Shown one piece after another: positions 15,606 to 24,829 of a stretch of DNA of 64,000 nucleotides. The translations under genes and the position numbers were made by a program. The stretch spans positions 248,001 through 312,000 of the forward strand of contig NZ_JAAQWN010000005.1 in assembly GCF_012985465.1 (NCBI RefSeq), read 5' to 3'. The notes beneath the pieces were generated by a model. It did not search any database. It had not been told where the DNA came from and saw only the letters and a list, made by a program, of their open reading frames with translations. How positions within the stretch are numbered: position 1 is the stretch's first letter; each line of letters opens with the position of its first letter. Source of the DNA: Pseudomonas sp. WS 5079. GTDB lineage: Bacteria; Pseudomonadota; Gammaproteobacteria; Pseudomonadales; Pseudomonadaceae.

Positions 15606-16586
15606 TTACTGAGCTTGAGCTTCAACCGACGCTTCTACACGACGGTTAACAGCACGACCAGCTTCAGTTGCGTTGTCAGCAACTGGGCGGGATTCGCCGT
15701 AACCTACCGCGGTGATGCGGTTGGCTTCAACGCCATCATTGGCCAGGACTTTCTTAACAGCGTCAGCACGACGCTGGGACAGCTTCTGGTTGTAGGCGTC
15801 TGGACCGACGGAGTCAGTGTGACCAGCAACTTCTACGTTGGTAGCTGGGTACTGCTTCATGAAGTCGGCCAGGTTTTTCACGTCGCCGTAGCTGTTAGGC
15901 TTAACAACGGCCTTGTCGAAGTCGAACTTCACGTCCAGCTCAACACGAACAACCTGAGCAACCGGAGCTTCTGGCTCTGGAACTGGCTCTGGAGCTGGTG
16001 CTGGGGTAGGAGCTGGAGCAACTGCGCCAGCGTTACCGCCGAAGTTTACGCCCAGGCCAACCAGTGCGGAGTAGTCCCACTTGCCGTTGTCCAGACCGTA
16101 GTCAGCTTCAACACCGGCACGAGCGTACAGGTTGTTGGTGAAGTAGTACTTAACGCCGGTACCAACGGTAGCGAAAGTAGTCTGATCGCGACCAGTGTGG
16201 CCATCAGCACGTACGTTGCCACGGCTCTGGTGACCGAAACCACCTTCTACGTATGGACGCAGGGAGTCGACGCCAGCTTGACCGAAGTGGTACTGAGCAA
16301 CGAGGCTGCCGGTATCACCTTTGATCTTCTGGTTGCCAGTACCGTCAGTCGAACGGGTGTGGTTGGTCTTGTCGTAGGACAAGTTCAAGGACAGGTCGTC
16401 GGTCAGGAAGTAACCGATGCGAGCGCCAGGATTGAAGCCGTCTTCGATGTGCTTGACGCTATCGTTGTACTGCTTCTTGTAGAACAGCTCGCCTTCAACT
16501 GCGCCTTGGCCTTGTGCCAGAACGCCGAAAGAAGTAGCGGCAATAAGAGAACCAATGGCCAAGCCCAAGGTGTTTTTCAGTTTCAT
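15606..16586 (-). CDS. oprF: Major outer-membrane porin OprF
   Basis: 326-residue outer-membrane protein. A signal peptide ends at VLAQGQG, an eight-strand N-terminal beta-barrel covers about residues 25-185, a proline-rich hinge (APAPTPAPAPEPVPEPEAP) follows, and the C-terminal OmpA-like peptidoglycan-binding domain shows VKFDFDKAVVKPN, GHTDSVGPDAYNQKLSQRRA and RVEASVEAQ. OprF anchors the outer membrane to peptidoglycan and forms low-efficiency channels. This copy contains no cysteine at all, unlike the P. aeruginosa protein, whose central region has four. It lies downstream of sigX and ends in a shared terminator. SigX-dependent transcription is family knowledge. Confidence 0.97.
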   Translation of the reverse strand: MKLKNTLGLAIGSLIAATSFGVLAQGQGAVEGELFYKKQYNDSVKHIEDGFNPGARIGYFLTDDLSLNLSYDKTNHTRSTDGTGNQKIKGDTGSLVAQYHFGQAGVDSLRPYVEGGFGHQSRGNVRADGHTGRDQTTFATVGTGVKYYFTNNLYARAGVEADYGLDNGKWDYSALVGLGVNFGGNAGAVAPAPTPAPAPEPVPEPEAPVAQVVRVELDVKFDFDKAVVKPNSYGDVKNLADFMKQYPATNVEVAGHTDSVGPDAYNQKLSQRRADAVKKVLANDGVEANRITAVGYGESRPVADNATEAGRAVNRRVEASVEAQAQ

Positions 16587-16693
16587 CCGTTAAATCCCCA
16601 TCTGGTGATTGTAAAGCAGTCCCACATACCGGGGGACAACTCGGCGACAAGTCTAACAGAACTTGCCTACACGTAAGAGATATTTGCACCGAA
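16587..16693 (-). promoter_or_regulatory. oprF promoter region
   Basis: 107 bases between sigX and oprF. In related species this spacer holds both a SigX-dependent and a housekeeping promoter. It is AT-richer than the flanks and has a GGGGA Shine-Dalgarno eight bases before the oprF ATG. Exact -35/-10 boxes could not be assigned with confidence. Confidence 0.5.
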
Positions 16694-17284
16694 CTAAGTT
16701 TCAGTACTGTCCGCAAATTTCTCACGCAATTTATCAAGAGCACGTTTGTAACGCATTTTTGTAGCACTCAAACCCATATGCATAATGTCAGCAATTTCCT
16801 GAAATTCCAGTTCTGCGACAAATCGTAGCACCAGAATTTCCCGGTCAATTGGATTCACATGCACCAACCAGCGATCAAGCCCGCCCTGCTCCTCGGGTGC
16901 CGGCGTCTTTTCTTCAGACGCCTCCTCAAGGGGGTCCAGGCTCAACGCGTCCATCAAGCGACGCTTTCGCCGTTCCTTACGATACTGCGTGATGCACTCG
17001 TTGTACGTGATGCTGTAGAGCCAGGTTTTGAACTTCGATTTACCCTCGAAGTTCTTCAGGCCATACAACACCTTGAGCATCACTTCCTGACAGACATCAT
17101 CCGCATCACGATCGTTCCCTAAATATCTTGAACAAACGTTGAACAGAGTGCGTTGATACCTGCGCATCAATTCTTCGTACGCGCGTGTTACGTGAAACAG
17201 CTCCGTGTGCGAGCGCGCGACCAACTCCTCATCAGAGAGCTCACGGGGGTCATAGCGCGTGGACAGCGTTTGGGCTTTATTCAA
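16694..17284 (-). CDS. sigX: ECF sigma factor SigX
   Basis: 196-residue extracytoplasmic-function sigma factor. Region 2 is visible as RYQRTLFNVCSRYLGNDRDA, DDVCQEVMLKV and the promoter-melting segment FKTWLYSITYNECITQYRK; region 4 as PIDREILVLRFVAELEFQEI and LSATKMRYKRALDKLREK. SigX drives oprF and fatty-acid/envelope genes in Pseudomonas. No anti-sigma gene is adjacent; instead the mechanosensitive-type channel gene cmpX lies directly upstream, consistent with control by membrane state. Its neighbours crfX, cmpX and oprF match P. aeruginosa order. Confidence 0.96.
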   Translation of the reverse strand: MNKAQTLSTRYDPRELSDEELVARSHTELFHVTRAYEELMRRYQRTLFNVCSRYLGNDRDADDVCQEVMLKVLYGLKNFEGKSKFKTWLYSITYNECITQYRKERRKRRLMDALSLDPLEEASEEKTPAPEEQGGLDRWLVHVNPIDREILVLRFVAELEFQEIADIMHMGLSATKMRYKRALDKLREKFADSTET

Positions 17285-17371
17285 AACAAGTCGTGCCGAC
17301 AGTCAGGTCAATGTCCGCCACAGCCTGGATACCCAGGTTTGCGGCGGCGTACATTAGCAGGGTTTACCGGG

Positions 17372-18196
17372 TTAGCGGCTATTGACCTGCTGTTCCAGCA
17401 GAACCCGATTGGACAGCGACACTAGTTCGCCATCATCGGTCAGCACCGTGGTTTTCACCGTACCGATCTCTTCAATCTGCCCTTCGACCTCGCCAACACG
17501 CACGTGTTGCCCAACCTGATACAACTCACGCACATAGATTCCCGCAAGAATCTGACCGGCAATTCCCCGGCTTCCCAACCCCATGGCCAGTGCAACGGCC
17601 AGACCAACGGTAATCAAAACGATCACAATCACATGGTTGAGCAGGTCAGTCTTGACCTCCAACTGGCTGATCGCCACCGAAATACTGATGATGATTACCA
17701 GCCCCTGGGCGATTCGCCCCAGGCCGCTGGCATAGTCCAGGCCCACTCCTTCGGCAGCGCCGCGTACCAGCCCATTGGCCAGTTGCGCCAGCAAAACCCC
17801 CACCAGCAACACCAGCGCGCCGCCGAATACCTTCGGCAAATACAGCGCCAGCATGTCGAGCGTAGCTGAAACTCGCTCAAGTCCAAGTGATTGCGCCGCA
17901 GAAACCAGAAAAATCAGCAAAACAAACCAATAGACGATCTTGCCGATCAGTGTCGAGATCGGCACTTGCAGCCCGGCACGCCCCAGCAGCTTGGTCAATC
18001 CGGTGCCGGCCATCAGGCGATCGAGGCCCAGCTTGGCGAGCAATTTTGAGAGCAGGGTGTCGAGCAACTTGGCCACGACAAAACCCAGCAGCACCAACAC
18101 CAGCGCACCAAACAGGTTGGGAATGAAATTCGCCACCTTGGTCCACAACGCAGTCATTGCAGTGACCAGACTCTGCGTCCAGAGATCAAGTTCCAT
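17372..18196 (-). CDS. cmpX: MscS-related membrane protein CmpX
   Basis: 274-residue inner-membrane protein with a conserved-TM-helix/MscS architecture: an amphipathic N-terminus, repeated hydrophobic helices (NLFGALVLVLLGFVVAKLL, VFGGALVLLVGVLLAQLA, HVIVIVLITVGLAVALAMGLG) and an MscS-like beta domain near the end (YVRELYQVGQHVRVGEVEG). It is thought to sense membrane tension and influence SigX. The ATG at 18196 gives MELDLWTQ; a TTG six bases earlier would overlap the crfX stop and is an alternative. It lies between crfX and sigX on the same strand and is separated from crfX by only two bases. Confidence 0.93.
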   Translation of the reverse strand: MELDLWTQSLVTAMTALWTKVANFIPNLFGALVLVLLGFVVAKLLDTLLSKLLAKLGLDRLMAGTGLTKLLGRAGLQVPISTLIGKIVYWFVLLIFLVSAAQSLGLERVSATLDMLALYLPKVFGGALVLLVGVLLAQLANGLVRGAAEGVGLDYASGLGRIAQGLVIIISISVAISQLEVKTDLLNHVIVIVLITVGLAVALAMGLGSRGIAGQILAGIYVRELYQVGQHVRVGEVEGQIEEIGTVKTTVLTDDGELVSLSNRVLLEQQVNSR

Positions 18197-18198
18197 AT

Positions 18199-18444
18199 TC
18201 AATCAGCCTTATCAGCAGTGCGAGCAATAGGTTTACGACGAGAAACAGGTGATACGTGGGCCGAACCATTGTTCAGGGCCATCATCAATGCCGGCACCCA
18301 GCGGCCGAGCAGACCAAACAGATCGCCCGCACCTACCTGGCGGTTGGCAGTTTTCAGTACGCGGCCCAGGCAAGCGTCGTCGTCACGGTTGGACGGCGAA
18401 GCATTAAGCATGTCACGCAGAGACTGTTCAAACGGATCGTGCAT
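18199..18444 (-). CDS. crfX: Conserved small protein CrfX
   Basis: 81-residue soluble protein (MHDPFEQSLRDMLNASPS start) of unknown biochemical function, found next to cmpX-sigX throughout Pseudomonas. It has no signal peptide and no strong transmembrane helix, though the central GDLFGLLGRWVPALMMALNN is hydrophobic and could dock on a membrane. A basic C-terminal tail follows. An in-frame start 15 bases upstream exists, but the family begins at MHDPF and the Shine-Dalgarno GAGAGGTCCC supports 18444. It is probably cotranscribed with cmpX. Confidence 0.88.
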   Translation of the reverse strand: MHDPFEQSLRDMLNASPSNRDDDACLGRVLKTANRQVGAGDLFGLLGRWVPALMMALNNGSAHVSPVSRRKPIARTADKAD

Positions 18445-18529
18445 AGGGACCTCTCGCAAGTGAGTTAAAAGACGAGGGCAAAATTCGTCGGGTCACATGA
18501 CCTCTCCCGCCGTTCAGGTCACGTTCAGG

Positions 18530-19525
18530 TCAAACCCAGCGTAAACGTCGAAACAACCACCACTGCCCAAGGGCCACCGAGACCATCAACAGGCACGCTA
18601 GCGCGAAACCATATGGGCTCTCGGAGAATGGAATTCCGCCCACGTTGATCCCCAGCAACCCTGTCAGAAAACTCATCGGCAAAAAGATCCCGGTGATGAT
18701 CCCGAAGCGGTACATGGTGCGGTTCATGCGCACGCTCAAACGCCGATCCTCGGCCTCCAGCACCAGCCCCACGCGCTCCCGGCTCAGTTCCAGCTCTTCC
18801 AGGTAACGGGTCAGGCTGTTATTCAATTCATTCCAATAGTCAGCATCGTCATCGGCAAACCATGGCAGTTTTATGCGTGTCAGTTGCGCGAAAATATCGC
18901 GCTGCGGCGCCAAAAAACGCTTGAGCGCGGCGGCACGCCGACGGATCTGCAGGACACTGCCATGCTCCGGGGTATACCGTTCGTCGGTATCGAGTTTTTC
19001 TTCTTCGATATCGACGATTTCAGACAGGTCACTGACCAGATCCTGCACTTTATGGGTCAGGTACTGCGCCATGTACAGGATCAGCTCGGAAGCAGTCCTG
19101 GGGCCTTTACCATCCGCCAACTGCACCAGCAACTCGTCGGTGGCGCGCAATGGCCGCAGACGCAGGGAGATGACCCGGTCAGCCGAAGCAAAGATACGCA
19201 CCGACACCATGTCTTCCGGCTCGGCTCCTGGGTTGAGGTTGATCCCGCGCAGAAACAGCAGCAATTCGTCGTCCGGCAACGGCAGCAGACGCGGGCGGGT
19301 GTTCTCCTCCAGCAGCAGGTCACAGGCAAACTCGCTCAGGCCACTGGATTTGCGCAACCAGGTCTGGGTCTGGGGATGACTGCGATCCCAATGCAGCCAC
19401 AGGCTTTCCTGAGGCTGCAGTTGCAGCTCGTCAAGCTCAGTCCGGGCAATTGAACGCGCACCGCCTTTACCGTCCAGCACCAGGGCATGCACCAGCCCCC
19501 ACTGCGCGTTTTCTTCCTCGAACAT
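18530..19525 (-). CDS. cmaX: CorA/ZntB-family divalent cation transporter (CmaX)
   Basis: 331-residue protein with a large cytoplasmic N-terminal funnel rich in acidic residues and two C-terminal membrane helices. The first ends in the signature GIN (FLTGLLGINVGGIP), in the place of the CorA GMN motif, which typifies ZntB-type zinc transporters. A long coiled region (about 140-250) precedes the membrane part. AGGGG lies five bases before the ATG at 19525; a GTG six bases upstream is less favourable. P. aeruginosa has the same gene (cmaX) upstream of crfX-cmpX-sigX. Cation specificity (zinc or magnesium) is not decided by sequence alone. Confidence 0.88.
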   Translation of the reverse strand: MFEEENAQWGLVHALVLDGKGGARSIARTELDELQLQPQESLWLHWDRSHPQTQTWLRKSSGLSEFACDLLLEENTRPRLLPLPDDELLLFLRGINLNPGAEPEDMVSVRIFASADRVISLRLRPLRATDELLVQLADGKGPRTASELILYMAQYLTHKVQDLVSDLSEIVDIEEEKLDTDERYTPEHGSVLQIRRRAAALKRFLAPQRDIFAQLTRIKLPWFADDDADYWNELNNSLTRYLEELELSRERVGLVLEAEDRRLSVRMNRTMYRFGIITGIFLPMSFLTGLLGINVGGIPFSESPYGFALACLLMVSVALGQWWLFRRLRWV

Positions 19526-19549
19526 CCTCACCCCTGTCGGCTGCTGCAG

Positions 19550-20041
19550 TTATTCAGGCATTTTCAAAGGGCTTGGCGAAACAATCACGCCATTATTATC
19601 GGCATAGACATATTCGCCTGGACGCAATGTCACGCCGGCAAAGATCACGGCCCCGCCCACGTCACCCACACCCTGGCGATGACTCTTTTTAGGGTGGCTG
19701 GCCAGGGCCTGCACACCCAGGTCGGTCTGCGCCAGTACGTCAACGTCACGCACACAACCGTAGATCACCAAGCCTTCCCAACCATTCTTTGCGGCTCGAT
19801 CAGCGATCATGTCGCCCAGCAAGGCGCAACGCAGCGAACCACCACCGTCGACCACCAGCACTTTGCCAGTGCCGTCCAGCTCGGCCTGTTCCTTGACCCG
19901 GGAGTTGTCCTCAAAACACTTGACGGTCACGATCTGCCCACCGAAGGAGTCCCGGCCCCCAAAGTTGGCGAACATCGGCTCCAGCACCTGCACCAGGTCC
20001 GGGTAGGCGTCACACAGGTCGGGGGTAACGTAATGGTTCAT
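19550..20041 (-). CDS. rraA: RraA-family protein (RNase E activity regulator / aldolase-like)
   Basis: 163-residue trimeric RraA fold: [38 protein letters not shown], the nucleotide/substrate-like pocket [18 protein letters not shown] and [12 protein letters not shown] are family hallmarks. In E. coli RraA binds RNase E and dampens RNA decay. Some relatives are 4-hydroxy-4-methyl-2-oxoglutarate/oxaloacetate aldolases with Arg and Asp in the GCVRD position, and this copy keeps those residues. It lies 24 bases upstream of cmaX on the same strand. The regulator role is the default call for the Pseudomonas gene at this position. Confidence 0.88.
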   Translation of the reverse strand: MNHYVTPDLCDAYPDLVQVLEPMFANFGGRDSFGGQIVTVKCFEDNSRVKEQAELDGTGKVLVVDGGGSLRCALLGDMIADRAAKNGWEGLVIYGCVRDVDVLAQTDLGVQALASHPKKSHRQGVGDVGGAVIFAGVTLRPGEYVYADNNGVIVSPSPLKMPE

Positions 20042-20270
20042 CGAGAAACTCCTGTCGGTGAAAGAAGGTGTCGAACATCCACAGCCACATCAAGAAAACG
20101 CATCGCAACGGGCATTCTTTAAGACCTGCCGCTGCAAGGGCGACAATGATCAGACCCACCAGACTGTAACGCAATAGCCACTGCGCGACTGAATATGACC
20201 AAAATAGCTCGGTGCGTCATATCTTAGCCGTAAGCCACTTCAAGCGAAACGCCCTCTTTAGAGCCTTTTC

Positions 20271-21260
20271 TCAGACAGTCGCAGGCACCGGCGCCTGTGC
20301 ATCCACCGGAGGTGTCAGGGGATCTTTCAGCCAGCGCTGCACCAGTGGCCATACTTCGGCCTGCGCCGCTTTGCTGACCAGCATCTCGACATGCCCGAAA
20401 TCACCGCTGAACCCATGCTTGCGCCCCAGGCACAGATAGTGGCGATGCTCGCTGCCCACCTGCTCAAACAGCTTGCGGCAGGCCCAGTCCGGGTCCTGAT
20501 GATCGCCAGCGGCACTCACGGCCAGTAGCGGCACATCGACCTCGGCCAGGCCTTTCCACCAGTCGCGCTCGGCATCGCCGAAACGCCCGAACAAGCCATG
20601 CCAGCGCATGCTTTCCAGGGCCAGGCCGATAGGCTCGTCTTCCGGACCACGCTTGAGGCGCGAGCCGGAGAGCTGGGCAAAGCGCTTGAGGATCAAGCGT
20701 CCACCCCACTCCACCGGCGGAATCTTCAACGGCCAGTAAGTGCGGCTGACCTGGCAGCCAAACAACGCCACCGACGCCACCGCCGGCGCGCCCAGATAGT
20801 GGCCGCCCAAGGCTGCCGCCAGAGTCGTGCCACCCAATGAATGGCCGATCCAGTGCGGGATCTGCGCACTTTGCTCACGCACAAAGGCGGCAATGGCTGG
20901 CAAATCGTAACGAGCATAGTCGGCGACACGATTCTTGGCGTAGTCCTGGTTGCGCCGGGAAAGCCCGTGGCCGCGCATTTCCGGGATCCATACATCAAAG
21001 CCCTGGCGCGCCAGGTACGCCCCCAGGCCGATACCTTTGGGCGAATACCAGAAGCGCCGGTTGGAAAAGCTGCCATGCACCAGCACCACCGGTATGCCAC
21101 GGCTTTGCGCGACATCGGCCAGGCCCAGGCGTGTCACCGCCAGCTCTACGGTGCTGTCGGGGCTGTTGCCAGGCTTGAGGCGATAGACATCTTCACTCAG
21201 GTCGCCACGACGCTCAGCGCTGATCAAGGCGACGGGAAACAGGTTGCTGCTGCTTTGCAT
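20271..21260 (-). CDS. Alpha/beta hydrolase (esterase-like)
   Basis: 329-residue serine hydrolase fold. The oxyanion segment VLVHGSFSNRRFW, the nucleophile elbow GHSLGG, an acid region AVSAAGDHQDPD and a C-terminal His in GDFGHVEML complete a plausible triad. No signal peptide is seen. The ATG at 21260 follows the ppsA terminator on the same strand. A related esterase gene sits between rraA and ppsA in P. aeruginosa. The substrate is unknown; proteins of this type resemble lipase/polyhydroxyalkanoate-hydrolase relatives. Confidence 0.82.
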   Translation of the reverse strand: MQSSSNLFPVALISAERRGDLSEDVYRLKPGNSPDSTVELAVTRLGLADVAQSRGIPVVLVHGSFSNRRFWYSPKGIGLGAYLARQGFDVWIPEMRGHGLSRRNQDYAKNRVADYARYDLPAIAAFVREQSAQIPHWIGHSLGGTTLAAALGGHYLGAPAVASVALFGCQVSRTYWPLKIPPVEWGGRLILKRFAQLSGSRLKRGPEDEPIGLALESMRWHGLFGRFGDAERDWWKGLAEVDVPLLAVSAAGDHQDPDWACRKLFEQVGSEHRHYLCLGRKHGFSGDFGHVEMLVSKAAQAEVWPLVQRWLKDPLTPPVDAQAPVPATV

Positions 21261-21273
21261 AATGTTCTTGCAC

Positions 21274-21351
21274 AAAAAAGGGCGGCGTCCGGTAGGAGTT
21301 CCGCCCTGTACAGAATGAGAAATGCCGGCCAGCCGCACTGGCTGGCCGGCA
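21274..21351 (-). terminator. Tandem hairpins terminating ppsA
   Basis: Nine bases past the ppsA stop is a perfect 12-bp stem (21340-21351 with 21323-21334, five-base loop). A second hairpin, AGGGCGG/CCGCCCT (21279-21285 with 21301-21307), is followed on the minus strand by six T residues (A residues 21274-21279). The second has the classic intrinsic-terminator form. Confidence 0.85.
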
Positions 21352-21359
21352 AATGGCAA

Positions 21360-23735
21360 TTACGCCGAGGCTTGACCTTCAGCCAGGAAGAACCAGGTTT
21401 CCAGCACGGAATCGGGGTTCAGCGAGACGCTTTCGATGCCCTGTTCCATCAGCCATTTGGCCAGGTCCGGGTGATCGGAAGGGCCTTGGCCGCAGATGCC
21501 GATGTACTTGCCGGCCTTGTTACAGGCCTGGATGGCGTTGGCCAGCAGCTTCTTGACCGCAGGGTTACGCTCGTCAAACAGGTGCGCGATGATCCCGGAG
21601 TCACGGTCCAGGCCCAGGGTCAACTGGGTCAGGTCGTTGGAACCGATGGAGAATCCATCGAAGAACTCCAGGAACTCTTCGGCGAGGATGGCGTTGGACG
21701 GCAGCTCGCACATCATGATCACGCGCAGGCCGTTTTCGCCGCGGGTCAGACCGTTCTCGGCCAGCAGGTCAACGACTTGGCTCGCTTCGCCCAGGGTACG
21801 CACGAAGGGCACCATGATCTCGACGTTGGTCAGGCCCATCTCGTTGCGCACACGCTTGAGAGCGCGGCACTCAAGCTCAAAGCAGTCACGGAATGCTTCG
21901 CTGATGTAACGCGAGGCGCCACGGAAGCCCAGCATCGGGTTTTCTTCTTCCGGCTCGTAGAGCTTGCCGCCGATCAGGTTCGCGTATTCGTTGGACTTGA
22001 AGTCGGACAGGCGCACGATGACTTTCTTCGGCCAGAAGGCCGCCGCCAGGGTGCTGATGCCTTCCACCAACTTCTCGACGTAGAAGCCCACCGGGTCGTT
22101 GTAGCCGGCGATGCGCTTGTCGACGCTGTCCTTGATTTCCACCGGCAGGCCGTCGTAGTTCAACAGGGCCTTGGGGTGCACGCCGATCATGCGGTTGATG
22201 ATGAACTCCAGGCGGGCCAGGCCCACACCGGCGTTCGGCAACTGCGCAAAGTCGAAGGCGCGGTCGGGGTTGCCGACGTTCATCATGATCTTGAACGGCA
22301 GGTCCGGCATGGCGTCGATGGAGTTTTGCTTGATATCGAAGCCCAGCTCACCTTCAAAGATGAAGCCGGTATCGCCTTCGGCGCAGGACACGGTGACGCC
22401 CTGGCCATCCTTGAGCAGTTGGGTGGCGTTGCCACAACCCACCACTGCCGGGATCCCCAGCTCACGGGCGATGATCGCCGCGTGGCAGGTACGCCCGCCA
22501 CGGTTGGTGACGATGGCGCTCGCGCGCTTCATCACGGGTTCCCAGTCCGGGTCGGTCATGTCGGAGACCAGCACGTCGCCTGGCTGGACCTTGTCCATCT
22601 CGGACACGTCCTTGATGATCCGCACCTTGCCCGCGCCGATGCGCTGGCCGATGGCACGGCCCTCTACCAGCACGGTGCCGGTTTCTTTCAATAGGTAGCG
22701 TTCCATGACATTGGCCGAGGTGCGGCTCTTCACGGTTTCCGGACGGGCCTGGACGATGTACAGCTTGCCGTCGTCGCCGTCCTTGGCCCATTCGATGTCC
22801 ATCGGGCACTTGTAGTGCTTCTCGATGATCATCGCCTGCTTGGCCAATTCGCTGACTTCGGCATCGCTGAGGCAAAAGCGCGCACGCTCAGCCTTGTCGA
22901 CATCAACGGTTTTCACCGAGCGACCGGCCTTGGCCTCGTCGCCGTAGATCATCTTGATGGCCTTGCTGCCCAGGTTGCGGCGCAGGATCGCCGGGCGACC
23001 GGCCTCAAGGGTGTGCTTGTGCACGTAGAACTCGTCCGGGTTGACCGCGCCTTGTACGACGGTTTCGCCCAGGCCGTAGGCGCCGGTGATGAACACCACG
23101 TCACGGAAGCCCGATTCGGTATCCAGGGTGAACATCACGCCGGCAGTACCGGTTTCCGAACGCACCATGCGCTGTACGCCGGCAGACAACGCTACCAACT
23201 TGTGGTCGAAACCCTGGTGTACACGGTAGGAAATGGCGCGGTCGTTAAACAGCGAGGCAAATACTTCCTTGGCTGCACGGATAACGTTTTCCACGCCACG
23301 GATATTCAGGAAGGTTTCCTGTTGGCCGGCGAACGAGGCGTCCGGCAAGTCTTCGGCGGTGGCCGAGGAACGCACGGCGACGGCCATGTCCGGGTTGCCG
23401 GCCGACAAGGTGGCGAAGGCTGTGCGGATTTCGGCGTTGAGCTTCTCGGGGAACTCGGCTTCCATGATCCACTGGCGGATCTGTGCGCCGGTCTTGGCCA
23501 GGGCGTTGACGTCATCGACGTCCAGCGCGTCCAGGGCAGCGTGGATCTGATCGTTGAGGCCGCTCAGTTCGAGGAAATCGCGGTATGCCTGGGCCGTGGT
23601 GGCGAAACCACCGGGCACCGAGACACCAGCGCCCGCAAGATTACTGATCATCTCGCCGAGGGATGCGTTCTTGCCCCCCACATGCTCTACATCATGGACG
23701 CCGAGCTTATCGAGGGAAACTACGTACTCTACCAA
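21360..23735 (-). CDS. ppsA: Phosphoenolpyruvate synthase
   Basis: 791-residue enzyme making PEP from pyruvate and ATP (AMP and phosphate as products), needed for gluconeogenic growth. The N-terminal ATP-grasp-like domain shows [36 protein letters not shown] and [12 protein letters not shown]; the phosphohistidine domain has the catalytic His in [15 protein letters not shown]; the C-terminal PEP/pyruvate barrel has [17 protein letters not shown] and the end motif [19 protein letters not shown], then GICGQGPSD. The start codon is TTG (23735) with GGAGA upstream; length and the conserved [12 protein letters not shown] beginning support it. It is divergent from ppsR, its regulator. Confidence 0.97.
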   Translation of the reverse strand: MVEYVVSLDKLGVHDVEHVGGKNASLGEMISNLAGAGVSVPGGFATTAQAYRDFLELSGLNDQIHAALDALDVDDVNALAKTGAQIRQWIMEAEFPEKLNAEIRTAFATLSAGNPDMAVAVRSSATAEDLPDASFAGQQETFLNIRGVENVIRAAKEVFASLFNDRAISYRVHQGFDHKLVALSAGVQRMVRSETGTAGVMFTLDTESGFRDVVFITGAYGLGETVVQGAVNPDEFYVHKHTLEAGRPAILRRNLGSKAIKMIYGDEAKAGRSVKTVDVDKAERARFCLSDAEVSELAKQAMIIEKHYKCPMDIEWAKDGDDGKLYIVQARPETVKSRTSANVMERYLLKETGTVLVEGRAIGQRIGAGKVRIIKDVSEMDKVQPGDVLVSDMTDPDWEPVMKRASAIVTNRGGRTCHAAIIARELGIPAVVGCGNATQLLKDGQGVTVSCAEGDTGFIFEGELGFDIKQNSIDAMPDLPFKIMMNVGNPDRAFDFAQLPNAGVGLARLEFIINRMIGVHPKALLNYDGLPVEIKDSVDKRIAGYNDPVGFYVEKLVEGISTLAAAFWPKKVIVRLSDFKSNEYANLIGGKLYEPEEENPMLGFRGASRYISEAFRDCFELECRALKRVRNEMGLTNVEIMVPFVRTLGEASQVVDLLAENGLTRGENGLRVIMMCELPSNAILAEEFLEFFDGFSIGSNDLTQLTLGLDRDSGIIAHLFDERNPAVKKLLANAIQACNKAGKYIGICGQGPSDHPDLAKWLMEQGIESVSLNPDSVLETWFFLAEGQASA

Positions 23736-23913
23736 GGTGATCTCTCCACTAACTGTGTTGGAAAAGCTCAGGGCGCCGGCGGCTCAGTAGGAGCATTTAC
23801 CGGCGTTTGTGGCCTGGACCTGGAAAATAAGTGAGAATGCGGCCCACTGTGGGACGGCAAAATCGCGCCTATCATATCCAAGATTCGTCATCAGCTTAAG
23901 GCCCAAGGCTCAA

Positions 23914-24732
23914 ATGAAACGATCTGCTTTCTTTATCTCCGATGGCACCGGCATTACCGCCGAAACCCTGGGTCAGAGCCTGCTGGCGCAGTTCGAAAGC
24001 ATTACCTTTGCCAAATTTACCCGGCCTTATATCGATAACGTGGATAAAGCGCGGGCCATGGTACAACAAATCAATCTGGCCGCCGAAAAAGACGGTGTGC
24101 GCCCGATCATTTTCGACACCATCGTCAATCAGGACATCCGTGAGATCCTCGCGACCTCCAATGGTTTCATGATCGACATCTTCTCGACCTTCCTAGCGCC
24201 CCTGGAACAGGAGTTGAGCGAACACTCCTCGTACTCCGTAGGCAAGTCCCATTCCATTGGCCATAACTCCAACTACATGGAGCGGATTGAGGCGGTGAAC
24301 TTCGCCCTGGACAACGACGACGGCGCCCGCACCCATTACTACGACAAGGCCGACCTGATCCTGGTCGGCGTGTCGCGCTGCGGCAAGACCCCGACCTGCC
24401 TGTATATGGCCATGCAATTCGGCATCCGCGCGGCCAACTACCCGCTGACCGAGGACGACATGGAGCGCCTGCAACTGCCGGCGGTGCTGCGCACCCATCA
24501 GCACAAGCTGTTCGGCCTGACCATCGACCCGGACCGCCTGACAGCGATCCGTAATGAACGCAAGCCCAACAGCCGCTATTCGAGCTATGCCCAGTGCGAG
24601 TTCGAGGTGCGGGAAGTGGAAAATCTATTCCGTCGGGAGAACATTGCGCACATCAATTCCACGCATTTTTCGGTGGAAGAGATTTCGGCGAAAATTCTTG
24701 TAGAAAAGGGCGTCGAGCGGCGCTTCAAGTAA
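23914..24732 (+). CDS. ppsR: PEP synthase regulatory kinase/pyrophosphorylase
   Basis: 272-residue DUF299-family protein that inactivates PpsA by ADP-dependent phosphorylation of a threonine near the catalytic His and reactivates it by phosphate-dependent removal. Start [20 protein letters not shown], central [20 protein letters not shown] and the P-loop-like [19 protein letters not shown] are diagnostic. It lies back to back with ppsA across 178 bases, the usual Pseudomonas arrangement. An upstream in-frame start exists at 23809, but homology begins at MKRSAF. Confidence 0.95.
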   Translation: MKRSAFFISDGTGITAETLGQSLLAQFESITFAKFTRPYIDNVDKARAMVQQINLAAEKDGVRPIIFDTIVNQDIREILATSNGFMIDIFSTFLAPLEQELSEHSSYSVGKSHSIGHNSNYMERIEAVNFALDNDDGARTHYYDKADLILVGVSRCGKTPTCLYMAMQFGIRAANYPLTEDDMERLQLPAVLRTHQHKLFGLTIDPDRLTAIRNERKPNSRYSSYAQCEFEVREVENLFRRENIAHINSTHFSVEEISAKILVEKGVERRFK

Positions 24733-24749
24733 TTTGCATTGCTTGAGCC

Positions 24750-24792
24750 AGCTCCCATATTTGATCGGGTTCACACGTCAAATGCGGGAGCT
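24750..24792. repeat. Degenerate REP-like inverted repeat
   Basis: Arms 24750-24764 and 24778-24792 are inverted with two mismatches around a 13-base loop, with the core AGCTCCC / GGGAGCT. It lies between the convergent ppsR and MocR genes and may serve as a transcript end. Confidence 0.6.
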
Positions 24793-24829
24793 GCGGTGCG
24801 ACTTGCCTGCGATCAACGATAACCCAGCC

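Noticed and set aside
20841..22694. Plus-strand reading frame (617 codons) opposite the hydrolase and ppsA
   Set aside because: Spans parts of two real minus-strand genes and their terminator, so it cannot be a gene.
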